Part shown: positions 18,607 to 30,085 of the stretch, in pieces
Layout: the number at the start of each line of letters is the position of its first letter
How positions within the stretch are numbered: the first letter of the stretch is position 1
Assembly (NCBI RefSeq): GCF_012927125.1
Contig: NZ_JABBFZ010000003.1
Location: 452,270-516,269, forward strand
Length of the DNA stretch: 64,000 nt
Direction: 5' to 3'
Origin: Paraburkholderia antibiotica
GTDB taxonomy: Bacteria; Pseudomonadota; Gammaproteobacteria; Burkholderiales; Burkholderiaceae
Program-made: the position numbers and the translations under genes
Notes under the pieces: model-generated
Seen by the model: only the letters and a program-made list of their open reading frames with translations
Databases searched by the model: none
What the model was told of the DNA's origin: nothing

Positions 18607-20913
18607 ATGGCAAAAGCTCCTTATTCCGCGAGCGCGCAGGCATTGCCGCATCGCATGTCGCGCCTCTTCACCGAAATCCGCTGGATTCTGCAGGTGGCGC
18701 TCGGCGTGTTCCTGCTGATGTCGCTCGTCAGCTACAGCAGACACGACCCGAGCTGGACCCATTCCGCGCAGACCGACCACATCGCGAACTGGGCGGGTCG
18801 CGTGGGTGCGAGAACCTCGGACGTCATGTTGCTGCTGTTCGGCCTGTCCTCCTACTGGTGGATCGTGCTGCTCGGCCGTCACATTTCCGCCAACTATCGC
18901 CGTATCAGCCGTCATGAGGACGATCAGGAAGACGTGCCGCGCGGCGTGAGCTGGCTGGCCGACGCGTTTGCGTTCGTGCTGGTGCTGCTGTCGTGCAGCG
19001 GCGTCGAAGCGCTGCGGATGTGGTCGCTGAAAGTGCAGTTGCCGGGCAACACCGGCGGCGTGGTCGGCGAGGCGGTCGCGCGCGGCGTGTCGCATGCGCT
19101 CGGCTTCACCGGCGGCACGCTCGCGCTGTTGCTCGGGCTCGCCATCGGGCTGTCGCTGTACTTCCGTTTTTCGTGGCTGTCGGTGGCGGAGAAGGTCGGC
19201 GAATCGCTCATTTCCGCGGTCACGTTCGCGAAACTGCGCCGCGAGGCCGGGCGCGATCGCAAGCTCGGCGAAGCGGCCGCGGTCAAGCGCGAAGGCAAGG
19301 TCGAGAAGGGCCGCGTGCGCATCGAGGAGCACGAGCCGGTGGTGATCGTGCCGCCGCTCGCCACGCCGGTGAAATCGGAGCGTGTCGAAAAAGAACGGCA
19401 GGTGCCGCTGTTCACCGATCTGCCCGGCGATTCGACGCTGCCGCCCATCTCGCTGCTCGACCCCGCGCCCGCCGCGCAGGAAACCATCTCCGCGGACACG
19501 CTCGAATTCACGTCGCGTCTGATCGAGAAGAAGCTGAAGGACTTCGGTGTCGACGTCAGCGTGATCGCTGCCTATCCGGGCCCGGTCGTCACGCGTTACG
19601 AGATCGAGCCGGCCACCGGCGTGAAGGGCAGCCAGGTCGTCAATCTCGCGAAGGACCTCGCGCGCTCGCTGTCGCTCGTGTCGATCCGCGTGGTCGAGAC
19701 GATTCCCGGCAAGAACTACATGGCGCTCGAACTGCCGAACCAGCGTCGGCAGACCGTGAGCCTGTCGGAGATTCTCGGCTCGGCCGTGTATGCGGATGCC
19801 GCGTCGCCGTTGACGATGGGCCTCGGCAAGGACATCGGCGGCAAGCCGGTGTGCGCCGACCTCGCGAAGATGCCGCATTTGCTGGTTGCCGGTACGACCG
19901 GCTCGGGCAAGTCGGTCGGCATCAACGCGATGATTCTGTCGCTGCTGTACAAGGCGAGCGCCGAGCAGGTTCGGATGATCCTGATCGACCCGAAGATGCT
20001 CGAAATGAGTGTCTACGAAGGCATTCCGCATCTGCTGTGTCCGGTCGTGACGGACATGCGCCAGGCCGGCCACGCGCTGAATTGGGCGGTGGCCGAAATG
20101 GAGCGCCGCTACAAGCTGATGAGCAAGCTCGGCGTGCGTAACCTCGCCGGCTACAACAACAAGATCGACGAAGCGACGAAACGCGAAGAGAAGCTGCCGA
20201 ATCCGTTCAGCCTGACGCCGGACGATCCGGAACCGCTGACGCGCCTGCCGAACATCGTGATCGTGATCGACGAGTTGGCCGACCTGATGATGGTGGTCGG
20301 CAAGAAGGTCGAAGAACTGATCGCGCGGATCGCGCAGAAGGCGCGCGCGGCCGGTCTGCACCTGATCCTCGCCACGCAGCGTCCGTCGGTCGACGTGATC
20401 ACCGGCCTCATCAAGGCCAACGTGCCGACGCGGATGGCGTTCCAGGTGTCGTCGAAGATCGACTCGCGCACGATTCTCGACCAGATGGGCGCAGAGTCGC
20501 TGCTCGGCATGGGCGACATGCTGTATCTGCCGCCGGGCAGCGGTTTGCCGGTGCGCGTGCATGGCGCGTTCGTGTCGGACGACGAAGTGCATCGCGTCGT
20601 CGACAAGCTCAAGGAGCAGGGCGAGCCGAATTACATCGAGGGCATTCTCGAAGGCGGGGTGAGCGGCGAGGGCGACGAAGGCTCGGCGGGAACCGCGTCC
20701 ACCGACGGCGAGTCGGACCCGTTATACGATCAGGCGGTCGACGTGGTGCTGAAGAATCGTCGCGCGTCGATCTCGCTGGTGCAGCGGCACTTGCGCATCG
20801 GCTACAACCGGGCGGCGCGTCTGCTCGAACAGATGGAGAATTCGGGCGTGGTGTCGGCGATGTCGTCGAACGGCAATCGCGAAATTCTGGCACCGGCGCG
20901 GGAAGCGGAGTAA
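18607..20913 (+). CDS. ftsK: DNA translocase FtsK
   Basis: Septum-anchored double-stranded DNA pump that segregates the chromosome terminus and aids XerCD recombination. 768 residues: four or so N-terminal hydrophobic segments between residues 28 and 190, a short linker (about 195-290) far smaller than the long linker of E. coli FtsK, the FtsK alpha/beta motor (Walker A GTTGSGKS at 429-436, Walker [17 protein letters not shown] near 556-571) and a C-terminal gamma winged-helix domain ([19 protein letters not shown]) that reads KOPS sites. The ATG at 18607 follows GGATCA-type weak spacing. lolA follows, as in the ftsK-lolA-rarA-serS order of other proteobacteria. Confidence 0.95.
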   Translation: MAKAPYSASAQALPHRMSRLFTEIRWILQVALGVFLLMSLVSYSRHDPSWTHSAQTDHIANWAGRVGARTSDVMLLLFGLSSYWWIVLLGRHISANYRRISRHEDDQEDVPRGVSWLADAFAFVLVLLSCSGVEALRMWSLKVQLPGNTGGVVGEAVARGVSHALGFTGGTLALLLGLAIGLSLYFRFSWLSVAEKVGESLISAVTFAKLRREAGRDRKLGEAAAVKREGKVEKGRVRIEEHEPVVIVPPLATPVKSERVEKERQVPLFTDLPGDSTLPPISLLDPAPAAQETISADTLEFTSRLIEKKLKDFGVDVSVIAAYPGPVVTRYEIEPATGVKGSQVVNLAKDLARSLSLVSIRVVETIPGKNYMALELPNQRRQTVSLSEILGSAVYADAASPLTMGLGKDIGGKPVCADLAKMPHLLVAGTTGSGKSVGINAMILSLLYKASAEQVRMILIDPKMLEMSVYEGIPHLLCPVVTDMRQAGHALNWAVAEMERRYKLMSKLGVRNLAGYNNKIDEATKREEKLPNPFSLTPDDPEPLTRLPNIVIVIDELADLMMVVGKKVEELIARIAQKARAAGLHLILATQRPSVDVITGLIKANVPTRMAFQVSSKIDSRTILDQMGAESLLGMGDMLYLPPGSGLPVRVHGAFVSDDEVHRVVDKLKEQGEPNYIEGILEGGVSGEGDEGSAGTASTDGESDPLYDQAVDVVLKNRRASISLVQRHLRIGYNRAARLLEQMENSGVVSAMSSNGNREILAPAREAE

Positions 20914-21031
20914 GCCGCGTCCATTGCCGCCATCGTGAGTGCGGGTGTGTACTGCCCGCGTGATGCCCGGGTGCCGCTTATGTGTCACTCCAGCGCACCC
21001 AATACCGAATCCAGTCAAGGGAGAAAACCAT

Positions 21032-21781
21032 ATGCAAGCAATCGCGCAGCAGCAGGCCCGCGAGCGTCGTGAGCATCGTGAGTGTCAGACGGACCGTCTG
21101 GGCCGGCTCGTGCGTCGTGTCGTGCGTGGCGCGGGCAGCGTGGCTATCGGCGCATCGCTGCTGGTCGCGTCGCAGGCCTTCGCGAGCGGCACCGAGCAAC
21201 TGAAGGCGTTCGTCGCGCAGGTTCATGCCGCGCGCGGAACCTTCGTGCAGCAGGAAGTGCGCGCGCCGAGCAAGGCGCAGGGCGCGAGCGGCGCGCTGTC
21301 CACCGCGAACCCGGGCAAGCCGACCACGTCGAGCGGCACGTTCACGTTCGCGCGGCCCGGCAAGTTCATCTGGCAATACGAGAAGCCCTACGCGCAATTG
21401 CTGCAGGCCGACGGCGACAAGCTCTACGTGTACGACAAGGACCTCAATCAGGTCACGGTGCGCGCGCTGGGTAACGCGCTCGGCGCGAGCCCCGCGGCGA
21501 TCCTGTTCGGCAGCAACGATCTCGACAAGAACTTCACGCTGCGCGACGCGGGCGTGAAGGCGGGCATCGACTGGCTCGAACTGACGCCGAAGGCGAAGGA
21601 CACGCAATTCGAGCGCGTCGGGATCGGCTTCAAGGACGGCAATCTCGAAGCGATGGAATTGCACGACGTGTTCGGCAACGTCACGCTGTTGACCTTCTCG
21701 AACATCCAGAAGAATCCGCAACTGCCGGCCGATGCGTTCAAGTTCACGGTGCCCAAGGGCGCGGACGTGATCAACGGATAA
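21032..21781 (+). CDS. lolA: outer-membrane lipoprotein carrier protein LolA
   Basis: Periplasmic chaperone that takes lipoproteins from LolCDE to LolB. 249 residues, longer than the 203 of E. coli because of an extended N-region and a Gly/Ser/Pro insertion at about residues 80-105. I chose ATG 21032, preceded by AAGGGAG. An unusually long signal peptide follows: a basic stretch of about 35 residues, then the core [15 protein letters not shown] with cleavage near residue 55. Mature motifs include [27 protein letters not shown] and [20 protein letters not shown]. It follows ftsK by 118 bases and has its own terminator. Confidence 0.92.
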   Translation: MQAIAQQQARERREHRECQTDRLGRLVRRVVRGAGSVAIGASLLVASQAFASGTEQLKAFVAQVHAARGTFVQQEVRAPSKAQGASGALSTANPGKPTTSSGTFTFARPGKFIWQYEKPYAQLLQADGDKLYVYDKDLNQVTVRALGNALGASPAAILFGSNDLDKNFTLRDAGVKAGIDWLELTPKAKDTQFERVGIGFKDGNLEAMELHDVFGNVTLLTFSNIQKNPQLPADAFKFTVPKGADVING

Positions 21782-21826
21782 GCCGTGTCGCGCCGCGAGC
21801 CGGCGCCGTCGATGAAGGCTGATGAA

Positions 21827-21853
21827 GCCGCGCTTTCGGGCGCGGCTTTTTTA
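21827..21853 (+). terminator. intrinsic terminator of lolA
   Basis: GCCGCGC (21827-21833) pairs with GCGCGGC (21840-21846) around TTTCGG, followed by TTTTTTA. It closes the ftsK-lolA unit, so rarA-serS downstream is a separate transcription unit here. Confidence 0.88.
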
Positions 21854-22077
21854 TTGCCCGCACGCATTTGTCAGCGCCGGGTCGGCGTCAGCAGAGGTCC
21901 TGGTTTAGTGCGAGACTGAGCGATTGACGCCGGCAGCGGGCCGGGCGTCGTGTCTTGATTATTTTTTAAACTTTAGTCAGCACTCTCTAACACTTTTTTG
22001 CTGCGTCGCAACAAAATAACGCCTACACTGAACGGAATCAGTAGTCGCATCGAAAGTTTGCAAAGGTGAGGCATGTC

Positions 22078-22308
22078 ATGAACTCGTCTTCGTCACATGA
22101 ATTGAGTCGGTCTCCGTCGCTGCACGTATTCGAGCAGGAGGGCGGATGGCATTGGGGTATTACGGTTCCGCGGCCGGTCGGCAGCGGCTTCAAGGTGGTC
22201 GCCTATAGCGACAAAACCTTTTTCGATGAAGCCGAGGCGCATCGCGAAGGTAATCGGGCGCTCGCGCATTTCGCCGACGTGCCCATGGCTGCGTTAGAGC
22301 GGCAATAA
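22078..22308 (+). CDS. small hypothetical protein, 76 residues
   Basis: Unrecognised small soluble protein. The ATG at 22078 follows AAAGGTGAGG by about 7 bases; a GTG at 22066 is the alternative. The sequence is polar with a serine-rich start, a central WHWGITVPRP segment and a KVVAYSDKTFFDEAEAHREG block that reads like a compact alpha/beta domain. No signal peptide. It lies in the less GC-rich interval inserted between lolA and rarA, next to another small protein. Small conserved proteins of this size occur in Burkholderiaceae, but I cannot name a family. Confidence 0.6.
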   Translation: MNSSSSHELSRSPSLHVFEQEGGWHWGITVPRPVGSGFKVVAYSDKTFFDEAEAHREGNRALAHFADVPMAALERQ

Positions 22309-22390
22309 CGCGGGTATCCGTGCGGAAAACGGCAAGCCAATAAGATGTTTCACGGAGCAATACACGCAGTCGAAAATCGGCAATAACTTC

Positions 22391-22410
22391 ATATGCAATA
22401 GTTTGCATAT
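22391..22410. promoter_or_regulatory. inverted repeat upstream of the 22475 promoter
   Basis: ATATGCAA-TAGT-TTGCATAT: perfect 8-base arms with a 4-base centre, ending 4 bases before a -35 box. Its position suits an activator or repressor site. No transcription factor is assigned. Confidence 0.6.
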
Positions 22411-22414
22411 TTAT

Positions 22415-22442
22415 TTGACTTTATCGGGGTCGAAGCGATAAT
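22415..22442 (+). promoter_or_regulatory. sigma70-type promoter for the 75-residue protein
   Basis: TTGACT (22415-22420), 16-base spacer, GATAAT (22437-22442). Predicted start near 22449, about 25 bases before the TTG start codon at 22475. Confidence 0.6.
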
Positions 22443-22474
22443 GAGAATCTTCTTTTTGAGATGTCGCTTTTACC

Positions 22475-22702
22475 TTGGCTTTAGCGGAATATGAAACCAC
22501 GCATGCGCTGAGCGTGGAGCTGGACGGCGTGAACTACGCCGGTACTTATCGCGTGATGACCGGCACGGTCATCGTCCACTTCGAAAACGAAACCAGGTTT
22601 GCGCCGTACGCGCCGAATCGGCCGGAGACGGTCGCGCGCTGGCTGCTGACGGACCTGTGCCGCAAGGTCGAATCGCGGCGGCGCAAGGCTGCAAAGAATT
22701 AA
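22475..22702 (+). CDS. small hypothetical protein, 75 residues
   Basis: Unrecognised small protein that begins at TTG 22475; no in-frame ATG lies upstream. It starts LALAEYETTHALSVELDGVN and ends in a strongly basic tail (RRRKAAKN). The middle (YRVMTGTVIVHFENETRF) has strand-like alternation. A good promoter and an adjacent palindrome support expression. A 7-codon frame (22461-22484) overlaps the start and could couple translation. No ribosome binding site is convincing, so the exact start is uncertain. Confidence 0.55.
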   Translation: MALAEYETTHALSVELDGVNYAGTYRVMTGTVIVHFENETRFAPYAPNRPETVARWLLTDLCRKVESRRRKAAKN

Positions 22703-22770
22703 CACCGCGTCGACAACAGACCGATATTCGGCGTAGGCGTGCGGTCTTTTTCCCGCTCTGTTCGACGCAT

Positions 22771-22808
22771 AAAAAAAGACCTGCAATTCGATTTGCAGGT
22801 CATTTTCA
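22771..22808 (-). terminator. terminator of the NCS1 permease gene (possibly bidirectional)
   Basis: GACCTGCAA (22778-22786) pairs perfectly with TTGCAGGTC (22793-22801). The minus-strand read ends TTTTTTTATG; the plus-strand read continues ATTTTCATTTTC, so it may also end the small-protein transcript. Confidence 0.85.
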
Positions 22809-22874
22809 TTTTCAGGCGTTGCCGCGCTTCAGGCAGTCACGGCCGCGGCCGCAACCGCGTCTGATATCGCGCAC

Positions 22875-24191
22875 TCACGCATACGCGGTCTTGCGCGCCG
22901 ACACGAACACGAAGTAGCACACCGCGCCGATCGCGAGCGACGGCAGCGTCGCGCCGAGATTCGGCAGCCACTGGTTGATCACCTGATACGACGCGATGCC
23001 GATCGCCCACGCGACGAACGCGCTCAGATGCCAGCCGCCCGAGAAGCCATAGCGGCCGCGCACGTCGGCGAGCACGGCGGCGTCGATGCGGCGCTTGCGC
23101 ACGATGAAGTGATCCATCAGCACGACGCCGAACAGCGGCGCGAACACGGAACCGATCAGCAGCAGGAAGTTCTGATACTTCGCCATCGGCACCAGCAGCG
23201 CGATCAGCGTGCACAGCGCGCCGAACGCCGCCGACAGCAGCGGCACGCTGGCGCGTGTCCAGAACGTACCCGTCGATACCGCGGCCGAGTGGATGTCGGC
23301 GAACGCGTTGTCGATTTCGTCGATCAGGATCAGCAGCAGCGCGAGGCCGCCGCCCGCTTGCGCGAGCGCGCCGGTCAGCAACGCGTCGCCGCCGCCGGCC
23401 GCGAGGCCGTAGACCGCGCCGAGCGCATAGAACCAGATGTTGGCGATGCCATAGCCGTACAGCGTGCCGCGGAAGGTTTCGCCGGCACGGCGGCCGAAGC
23501 GTGTGTAGTCGGCGATCAGCGGCAACCACGACAGCGGCATCGCGACCACGAGGTCGATGGCGCCGCCGAACGACATCTCGCCGGTGCCGGGACGTTGCAT
23601 CAGCTCCGCGAGGTTGTGACGCGCGAGCAGATTCCACGTGAGCCACGCGGCGCCCGCGAGCAGCAGCCAGATGCCCCATTTGCGCAGAAAGCGCCGCACG
23701 AACGACAGCGGGCCGCTGATCGCGAGCAGCGTCGCCAGCAGGCCGAAAATCACCGTCCACACGAGCGGCATCGACAGACCGAATGCCTGCTTCGCGAGTG
23801 CGTCGGCGGAATCGCGCATCACGATCACCTCGAACGAGCCCCAGCCGACCAGCTGCACCATGTTCAGCACCGCCGGCACCGACGCGCCACGCACGCCGAG
23901 CGTCGGCCGCAGCGACGACATCGCCGCGAGCCCGGTGTCGGTGCCGATCACGCCCGCGAGCGCGAGCAGCACGACGCCGATCACGCTGCCGAGCACGATC
24001 GCGACAAGCGCGTGCGGCAGCGAGAGCCCCGGCACCAGCAACGCGCCCGCCTGGGCGACGAGCAGGCCGATGCCGAGGGAGAACCACAGCGCGAACGCGT
24101 CGCCGGTGCGAAACGCGCGACGCGCTTCGGGCACCGGCGTGAGCGGTGCGTAAGTGGAGCCGGCGTCGCCGGCGACTGAATCTTGTGCCAT
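22875..24191 (-). CDS. NCS1-family cytosine/hydroxymethylpyrimidine-type permease
   Basis: Inner-membrane symporter of the nucleobase:cation NCS1 family, 438 residues with about 12 hydrophobic segments. It resembles CodB and especially the CytX-like branch proposed to carry hydroxymethylpyrimidine: ALWFSLGIGLLVAQAGALL at the first helix, VQLVGWGSFEVIVMRDSAD, SWLPLIADYTRFGRR and GVVLMDHFIVRKRR. No deaminase, thiamin gene or TPP riboswitch lies beside it, so the substrate (cytosine, purine, thiamin precursor) is open. It is divergent from rarA and interrupts the lolA-rarA order. Confidence 0.82.
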   Translation of the reverse strand: MAQDSVAGDAGSTYAPLTPVPEARRAFRTGDAFALWFSLGIGLLVAQAGALLVPGLSLPHALVAIVLGSVIGVVLLALAGVIGTDTGLAAMSSLRPTLGVRGASVPAVLNMVQLVGWGSFEVIVMRDSADALAKQAFGLSMPLVWTVIFGLLATLLAISGPLSFVRRFLRKWGIWLLLAGAAWLTWNLLARHNLAELMQRPGTGEMSFGGAIDLVVAMPLSWLPLIADYTRFGRRAGETFRGTLYGYGIANIWFYALGAVYGLAAGGGDALLTGALAQAGGGLALLLILIDEIDNAFADIHSAAVSTGTFWTRASVPLLSAAFGALCTLIALLVPMAKYQNFLLLIGSVFAPLFGVVLMDHFIVRKRRIDAAVLADVRGRYGFSGGWHLSAFVAWAIGIASYQVINQWLPNLGATLPSLAIGAVCYFVFVSARKTAYA

Positions 24192-24500
24192 CTGATGTTG
24201 TTCCTGTTGGTGTTGCTCTAGTTGCTTTATGTGTTACGGCGAGTCTTTGGCAGGAATCGTTGCCGTGAAGCCCGGGCTGCGAAGCGGTGGCCGTAGCCGC
24301 GGCCCTCGTTTGGCCGTCGTCGCTGTCATAATGCAGCGTCGTCCCGCAGCTTCGCGCGGCCTTCGCCTTGCTTCGCCCGCGCGAACGGGCGTTGCGCTTC
24401 TGCTTCGAGAAGCGGCCGCCGCGCACCCCGTGGGCCATGCCTGAAAGGGTTTCGAAAGGTTCGGAAAAGCCCGGAAAGCCGAGATTATCCCCAAAACGTC
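24192..24500. other. NCS1 permease-rarA divergent intergenic region
   Basis: 309 bases that should hold both promoters. No clear -35/-10 pair, operator, riboswitch or small gene was seen. Several GAAGC/GCTTC-rich short inverted repeats occur around 24285-24420. Confidence 0.35.
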
Positions 24501-27174
<2,674 letters not shown>

Positions 27175-27274
27175 GCGTCGCTGCGAGCCGGCGCGGTGTC
27201 GTCGCGTGGGTGACGATGCCGCGGCTGGTATCGAGGCCTCGCGAAATTTTTTTGAAGTTTTTTCGCCGAGGGGC

Positions 27275-27304
27275 TTGGAAAACTTATTCGAGCTGTTTTA
27301 TAAT
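27275..27304 (+). promoter_or_regulatory. promoter of tRNA-Ser
   Basis: TTGGAA (27275-27280), 18-base spacer and perfect TATAAT (27299-27304), about 55 bases before the tRNA 5' end. No GC-rich discriminator is obvious. Confidence 0.65.
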
Positions 27305-27365
27305 CTTTTTCTCCCAAGCAACGACCCGCTTGGATCCGACAAAGCAACAGCAAGTTGGAATACCC

Positions 27366-27456
27366 GGAAAGGTGGCAGAGTGGTCGAATGTACCTGACTC
27401 GAAATCAGGCGTACGGTTTCCCCGTACCGTGGGTTCGAATCCCACCCTTTCCGCCA
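27366..27456 (+). tRNA. tRNA-Ser(CGA)
   Basis: 91-nt class II tRNA. Acceptor GGAAAGG pairs with CCTTTCC; G discriminator and encoded CCA (27454-27456). The anticodon stem CCTGA/TCAGG encloses loop CTCGAAA, giving anticodon CGA, which reads UCG codons, frequent in this GC-rich DNA. The long variable arm (GTACGG-TTTCC-CCGTAC) and T-arm GTGGG-TTCGAAT-CCCAC are intact. Confidence 0.97.
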
Positions 27457-27463
27457 AATTCAG

Positions 27464-27500
27464 AAAACCCCTTGGTCTCATCGAGATCAAGGGGTTTTTG
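27464..27500 (+). terminator. terminator of tRNA-Ser
   Basis: AAAACCCCTTG (27464-27474) pairs with CAAGGGGTTTT (27488-27498), followed by a T and GCTTT. It lies 8 bases after the CCA end. Confidence 0.88.
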
Positions 27501-27774
27501 CTTTGGGCGGTCGAATGGCTTTGCCGAGGCAATTCGAAAGTATCATGCTCAACGGCACCGCATTGAATCCGTCGTATAACGCGTTCGCGAGCTTCGCGGC
27601 GAGCCACTGAGTGCGAGGCGGCGCTTCGGCAATTCGCGGCGACTCGCGGCGTAATCAGTTCTACGAATCGACCCCGACGTTTCCGCGAAACCATCTGCCA
27701 AAGATTTCCGGGCGCCGATAGTCAAGTCCACTCCACTCCTTCTGTCAGCTTGCCGAACAGCAGGAGCGAGCACT
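27501..27774. other. spacer between tRNA-Ser and the chemoreceptor gene
   Basis: No gene, integrase or duplicated tRNA 3' end was seen, so there is no sign of an integrated element at this tRNA. Confidence 0.5.
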
Positions 27775-29316
27775 TTACGTCACCCTGAACCCCTCCATCA
27801 CTTCCCGCAACGCCCGCGCCTGATCCGCGAGCGATGCGGCCGCCGCCGCGCTTTCCTCGACGAGCGCCGCATTCTGCTGCGTGACCTCGTCCATCTGCGT
27901 GATCGCAATCCCCACTTGCTGGATCCCGTCGCTTTGTTCGCGCGACGCCTGCGCGATCTCGCCGACGATGCCCGTTACGCGCGCGATCGCCGTCTCGATC
28001 TGCTGCATCGTGCCGCCCGCGTCTTCGACCAGACCCGCACCACGTTCGACCCGCGACGTCGAATCGGCGATCAGCGCGCCGATCTCGCGCGCCGCGGCCG
28101 CCGAGCGTTGCGCGAGGCCGCGCACTTCGCCGGCCACCACCGCGAAGCCGCGGCCTTCGTCGCCGGCGCGCGCGGCTTCGACCGCCGCGTTGAGCGCGAG
28201 GATATTCGTCTGGAACGCGATGCTCTCGATCGTGCCGATGATGCCCGTCATCTGCGACGAGCCGGTGTGGATCGCGCGCATCGTCTCGATCATGCTGCCC
28301 ACCGCGTCGCGGCCATGCGCGACGAGGTTCGATGCGCCGCGCGCGAGTTCGCTCGCCTGTTCGGCGTTGCTCGCGTTCAACTGCACGGTCGCGGTGAGTT
28401 GCTCCATCGCCGACGCCGTTTCGCCAAGCGAGGCCGCCTGCTTCTCGGTGCGTTGCGACAGGTCCTGATTGCCCGCAGCGATCTGCTGCGTCGCCGATGC
28501 GATCGCCGTCGATCCCGAGCGCACCGCCGCTACCGTGCCGAGCAACTGCTGCTGCATCGCCGCGAGCGCGCGCAGCAGCGTGCCCATCTCATCGTTCGCG
28601 TGGACCGTTGCGCGCGTGCTCAGGTCGCCCGCGGCGATCGCGTCGAACTGATGCATCGCGCTCGCGAGCGGTTGCATGATCGCGCGGCGTAGCGAACGCC
28701 AGCTCAGGAACGCGACCGCGAGCGCGAGCACGATGCTCGCCGCGCAGGTGGCGAGCATCGCGTGAAAGAGCGCGTTGGAGCGCGCGCCGGCCGCGCTCGC
28801 CTGACTGTCGAGGTAGCTCTCGAGCTTGCCCTGGCTCGTGTTCATCGCGGTGTACAGCGCGATCAGATGCTGCGCGCGGCTCTCGTCCATCCAGCCAGTG
28901 TCGCCGCCGCGGATCGCGTCGATCAGCCTGTCGATGCCATCGTGGCGCACCGCGTTGCGCTTCGCGTCGAGATCGTCGGTCAGGGCGGCCAGATCGGCGG
29001 CCTTCGGCAGCGCACGGAATTCGGCCCAGCGCCGATCCGATTCCGCGAGCAGGCCGTTCGCGCGATCGAGCTGCATCGCTAGCTGCGGCGAGTGCGGATT
29101 GGCCATCGCCCAATCGAGCCCGAAGCGCGCCCGCGACATCGCGGTACCCGACTTGCCCAGCGCGACCACCGACGCGTAATGCACCGCATACGCGTCGCGT
29201 TGCGCGCGATTGCTTTCGGCCATGCCGACGATGCCGATCGCGCCAGTCGCGATCAGCAGCACAGCGAGGAATGCAATCGTGGCGGCGATGCGCGCATTGA
29301 GCGTGAGATTTTTCAT
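27775..29316 (-). CDS. methyl-accepting chemotaxis protein
   Basis: Inner-membrane chemoreceptor of 513 residues that controls CheA. Membrane segments at about residues 12-32 and 188-208 flank a periplasmic four-helix (Tar-type, 4HB_MCP) sensor of about 155 residues. A HAMP domain follows (about 210-262, LRRAIMQPLASAMHQFDAIA), then the signalling domain with the hairpin-tip block FQTNILALNAAVEAARAGDE. There is no CheR-binding NWETF-like pentapeptide at the C-terminus, so it probably depends on other receptors for adaptation. It is divergent from the molybdenum hydroxylase operon. Confidence 0.93.
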   Translation of the reverse strand: MKNLTLNARIAATIAFLAVLLIATGAIGIVGMAESNRAQRDAYAVHYASVVALGKSGTAMSRARFGLDWAMANPHSPQLAMQLDRANGLLAESDRRWAEFRALPKAADLAALTDDLDAKRNAVRHDGIDRLIDAIRGGDTGWMDESRAQHLIALYTAMNTSQGKLESYLDSQASAAGARSNALFHAMLATCAASIVLALAVAFLSWRSLRRAIMQPLASAMHQFDAIAAGDLSTRATVHANDEMGTLLRALAAMQQQLLGTVAAVRSGSTAIASATQQIAAGNQDLSQRTEKQAASLGETASAMEQLTATVQLNASNAEQASELARGASNLVAHGRDAVGSMIETMRAIHTGSSQMTGIIGTIESIAFQTNILALNAAVEAARAGDEGRGFAVVAGEVRGLAQRSAAAAREIGALIADSTSRVERGAGLVEDAGGTMQQIETAIARVTGIVGEIAQASREQSDGIQQVGIAITQMDEVTQQNAALVEESAAAAASLADQARALREVMEGFRVT

Positions 29317-29641
29317 GGAAGGGAGGAGTCAGGTTGCCGTAATGGTTTAATTCGTTTCTTTAGTGAAACAAATATCCATTTGTGGAATGAATAGTCGTCT
29401 TTAACGGCATCGAAGAGCGAACTATTTAGGCCTCTGTGCGGCGCTGCTTCAGAGCCAGTCGGCATTCCAGGGAAAACGCGAGGTTTGGCCGTTTTCGGGC
29501 ACTTCGGGATACCCGCGAGACGATCGGCAACCTATTCGGGCGGCTGTGTCATTGCCGCACATTTTGTCCGCCTCAAGAATCCCACTCATCGCGTTCGTCG
29601 TGACGGACACCTCGGGCGGCGATTTTTGGGAGAGACCGAGC
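29317..29641. other. chemoreceptor-iorA divergent intergenic region
   Basis: 325 bases. Less GC-rich near 29340-29400, where two small inverted repeats sit side by side: GTTTC-N6-GAAAC (29354-29369) and CAAAT-ATCC-ATTTG (29369-29382). They could be binding sites for the AraC regulator or others. No clear promoter pair. Confidence 0.4.
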
Positions 29642-30085
29642 ATGCAATTCACACTGAACGGAAAACCGTTCGATTTCGACGGCGATCCCGACACGCCGCT
29701 CCTGTGGGTGATCCGCGACGCCGCGGCGCTCACGGGCACCAAGTACGGTTGCGGTATCGGCGCGTGCGGTGCGTGCACCGTGCATCTGGAAGGCGAGGCG
29801 ACGCGTTCGTGCGTGCTGCCGGTGTCGGCGGTGGCGGGGCGCAACATCACGACGATCGAGGGACTGTCGGCCGACGTCACGCATCCGGTGCAGCAGGCGT
29901 GGATCAAGAAAGACGTGCCGCAATGCGGCTATTGCCAGTCGGGCATGGTGATGGCCGTGGCGGCGCTGCTGCGCCAGCATCCCCATCCGACCGATGCGCA
30001 GATCGATCAGAGCGTGACGAATCTGTGCCGCTGCGCGACCTATCACCGTATCCGCGAGGCCGTCCATGTCGCAGCGAATTCCTGA
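29642..30085 (+). CDS. iorA: molybdenum hydroxylase 2Fe-2S subunit (isoquinoline 1-oxidoreductase alpha type)
   Basis: Small electron-transfer subunit of a xanthine oxidase-family enzyme, 147 residues. All eight cysteines for the two 2Fe-2S clusters are present: C37, C42, C45, C57 (plant-ferredoxin type, CGIGACGAC) and C95, C98, C129, C131 (CGYCQSG and CRC). I chose ATG 29642 after GGGAGAGA. The gene overlaps iorB by 20 bases. It lacks its own signal peptide and would be co-exported as a complex with the Tat-bearing large subunit. Best matched to isoquinoline or aldehyde oxidoreductases; substrate not determinable. Confidence 0.9.
   Translation: MQFTLNGKPFDFDGDPDTPLLWVIRDAAALTGTKYGCGIGACGACTVHLEGEATRSCVLPVSAVAGRNITTIEGLSADVTHPVQQAWIKKDVPQCGYCQSGMVMAVAALLRQHPHPTDAQIDQSVTNLCRCATYHRIREAVHVAANS

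Noticed and set aside
24192..24500. TPP riboswitch upstream of the CytX-like permease
   Set aside because: None of the conserved thi-box segments could be found on the minus strand.
27366..27774. Genomic island inserted at tRNA-Ser
   Set aside because: No integrase and no repeat of the tRNA 3' end downstream in the window.
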